From Candidatus Aerophobota bacterium (GTDB taxonomy: Bacteria; Aerophobota; Aerophobia; Aerophobales; B3-G15): a DNA stretch of 5,146 nucleotides. The stretch spans positions 1-5,146 of the forward strand of contig JAUWJJ010000112.1 in assembly GCA_030607765.1 (NCBI GenBank), read 5' to 3'. Under the pieces are notes generated by a model. That model did not search any database and was not told where the DNA came from. It saw nothing but the letters and a program-made list of their open reading frames with translations. A program made the position numbers and the translations under genes. Numbering within the stretch: the stretch's first letter is position 1; every line of letters begins with the position of its first letter. This document shows positions 5,146 through 5,146 of the stretch, piece by piece.

Positions 5146-5146
5146 A

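Overview
The window carries three apparently intact genes and one gene cut by the left edge, all on the plus strand, separated by unusually rich non-coding stretches. The sequence is AT-rich by eye. The proteins (a PAS/HD-GYP c-di-GMP-type protein, an exported amidohydrolase, ComEC and a PPC/DUF296 protein) point to a bacterium, most likely a Gram-negative-type, possibly uncultivated lineage. Nothing here fixes the phylum. The mix of intact genes, a sugar-transporter remnant and small palindromic repeats suggests a genome with many short mobile repeats.

Layout. 1-744: C-terminal part of a PAS-HD-GYP signalling protein that continues to the left of the window. 745-995: AT-rich intergenic region with two sigma70-like promoter candidates (752-781 and 857-885) and a perfect 15-bp palindrome (942-956) just before the next ribosome binding site. 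996-2063: amidohydrolase-2 family metal-dependent hydrolase with a signal peptide. 2064-2521 (458 bases without an intact gene): the decayed C-terminus of a MalG-type ABC sugar permease (2100-2273), a 21-codon stub (2278-2343), and a hairpin-rich stretch (2365-2418). 2522-4051: ComEC/Rec2 membrane channel protein lacking the usual C-terminal metallo-beta-lactamase domain. 4052-4537 (486 bases without a gene): two weak hairpins, a near-consensus extended -10 promoter (4195-4223) and a MITE-like inverted-repeat element (4265-4447) bounded by 8-bp direct repeats. 4538-4978: PPC/DUF296 domain protein. 4979-5146: a 3' hairpin, then the beginning of a chain of overlapping palindromes that runs off the right edge.

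How the parts fit. The genes do not look like one operon: the gaps are long, each of the three complete genes has its own leader, and the functions are unrelated (signalling, hydrolysis, DNA uptake, PPC protein). The permease remnant shows that a carbohydrate uptake operon once lay here and was mostly lost. The best regulatory unit is the 4195-4223 promoter, whose transcript would run through the whole inverted-repeat element before reaching the PPC gene. The most unusual signal is that element: its arms and one side of its interior are built from degenerate 8-bp units, with all arm-to-arm differences at fixed positions in the unit. No defence island, CRISPR array, rRNA or tRNA was seen.
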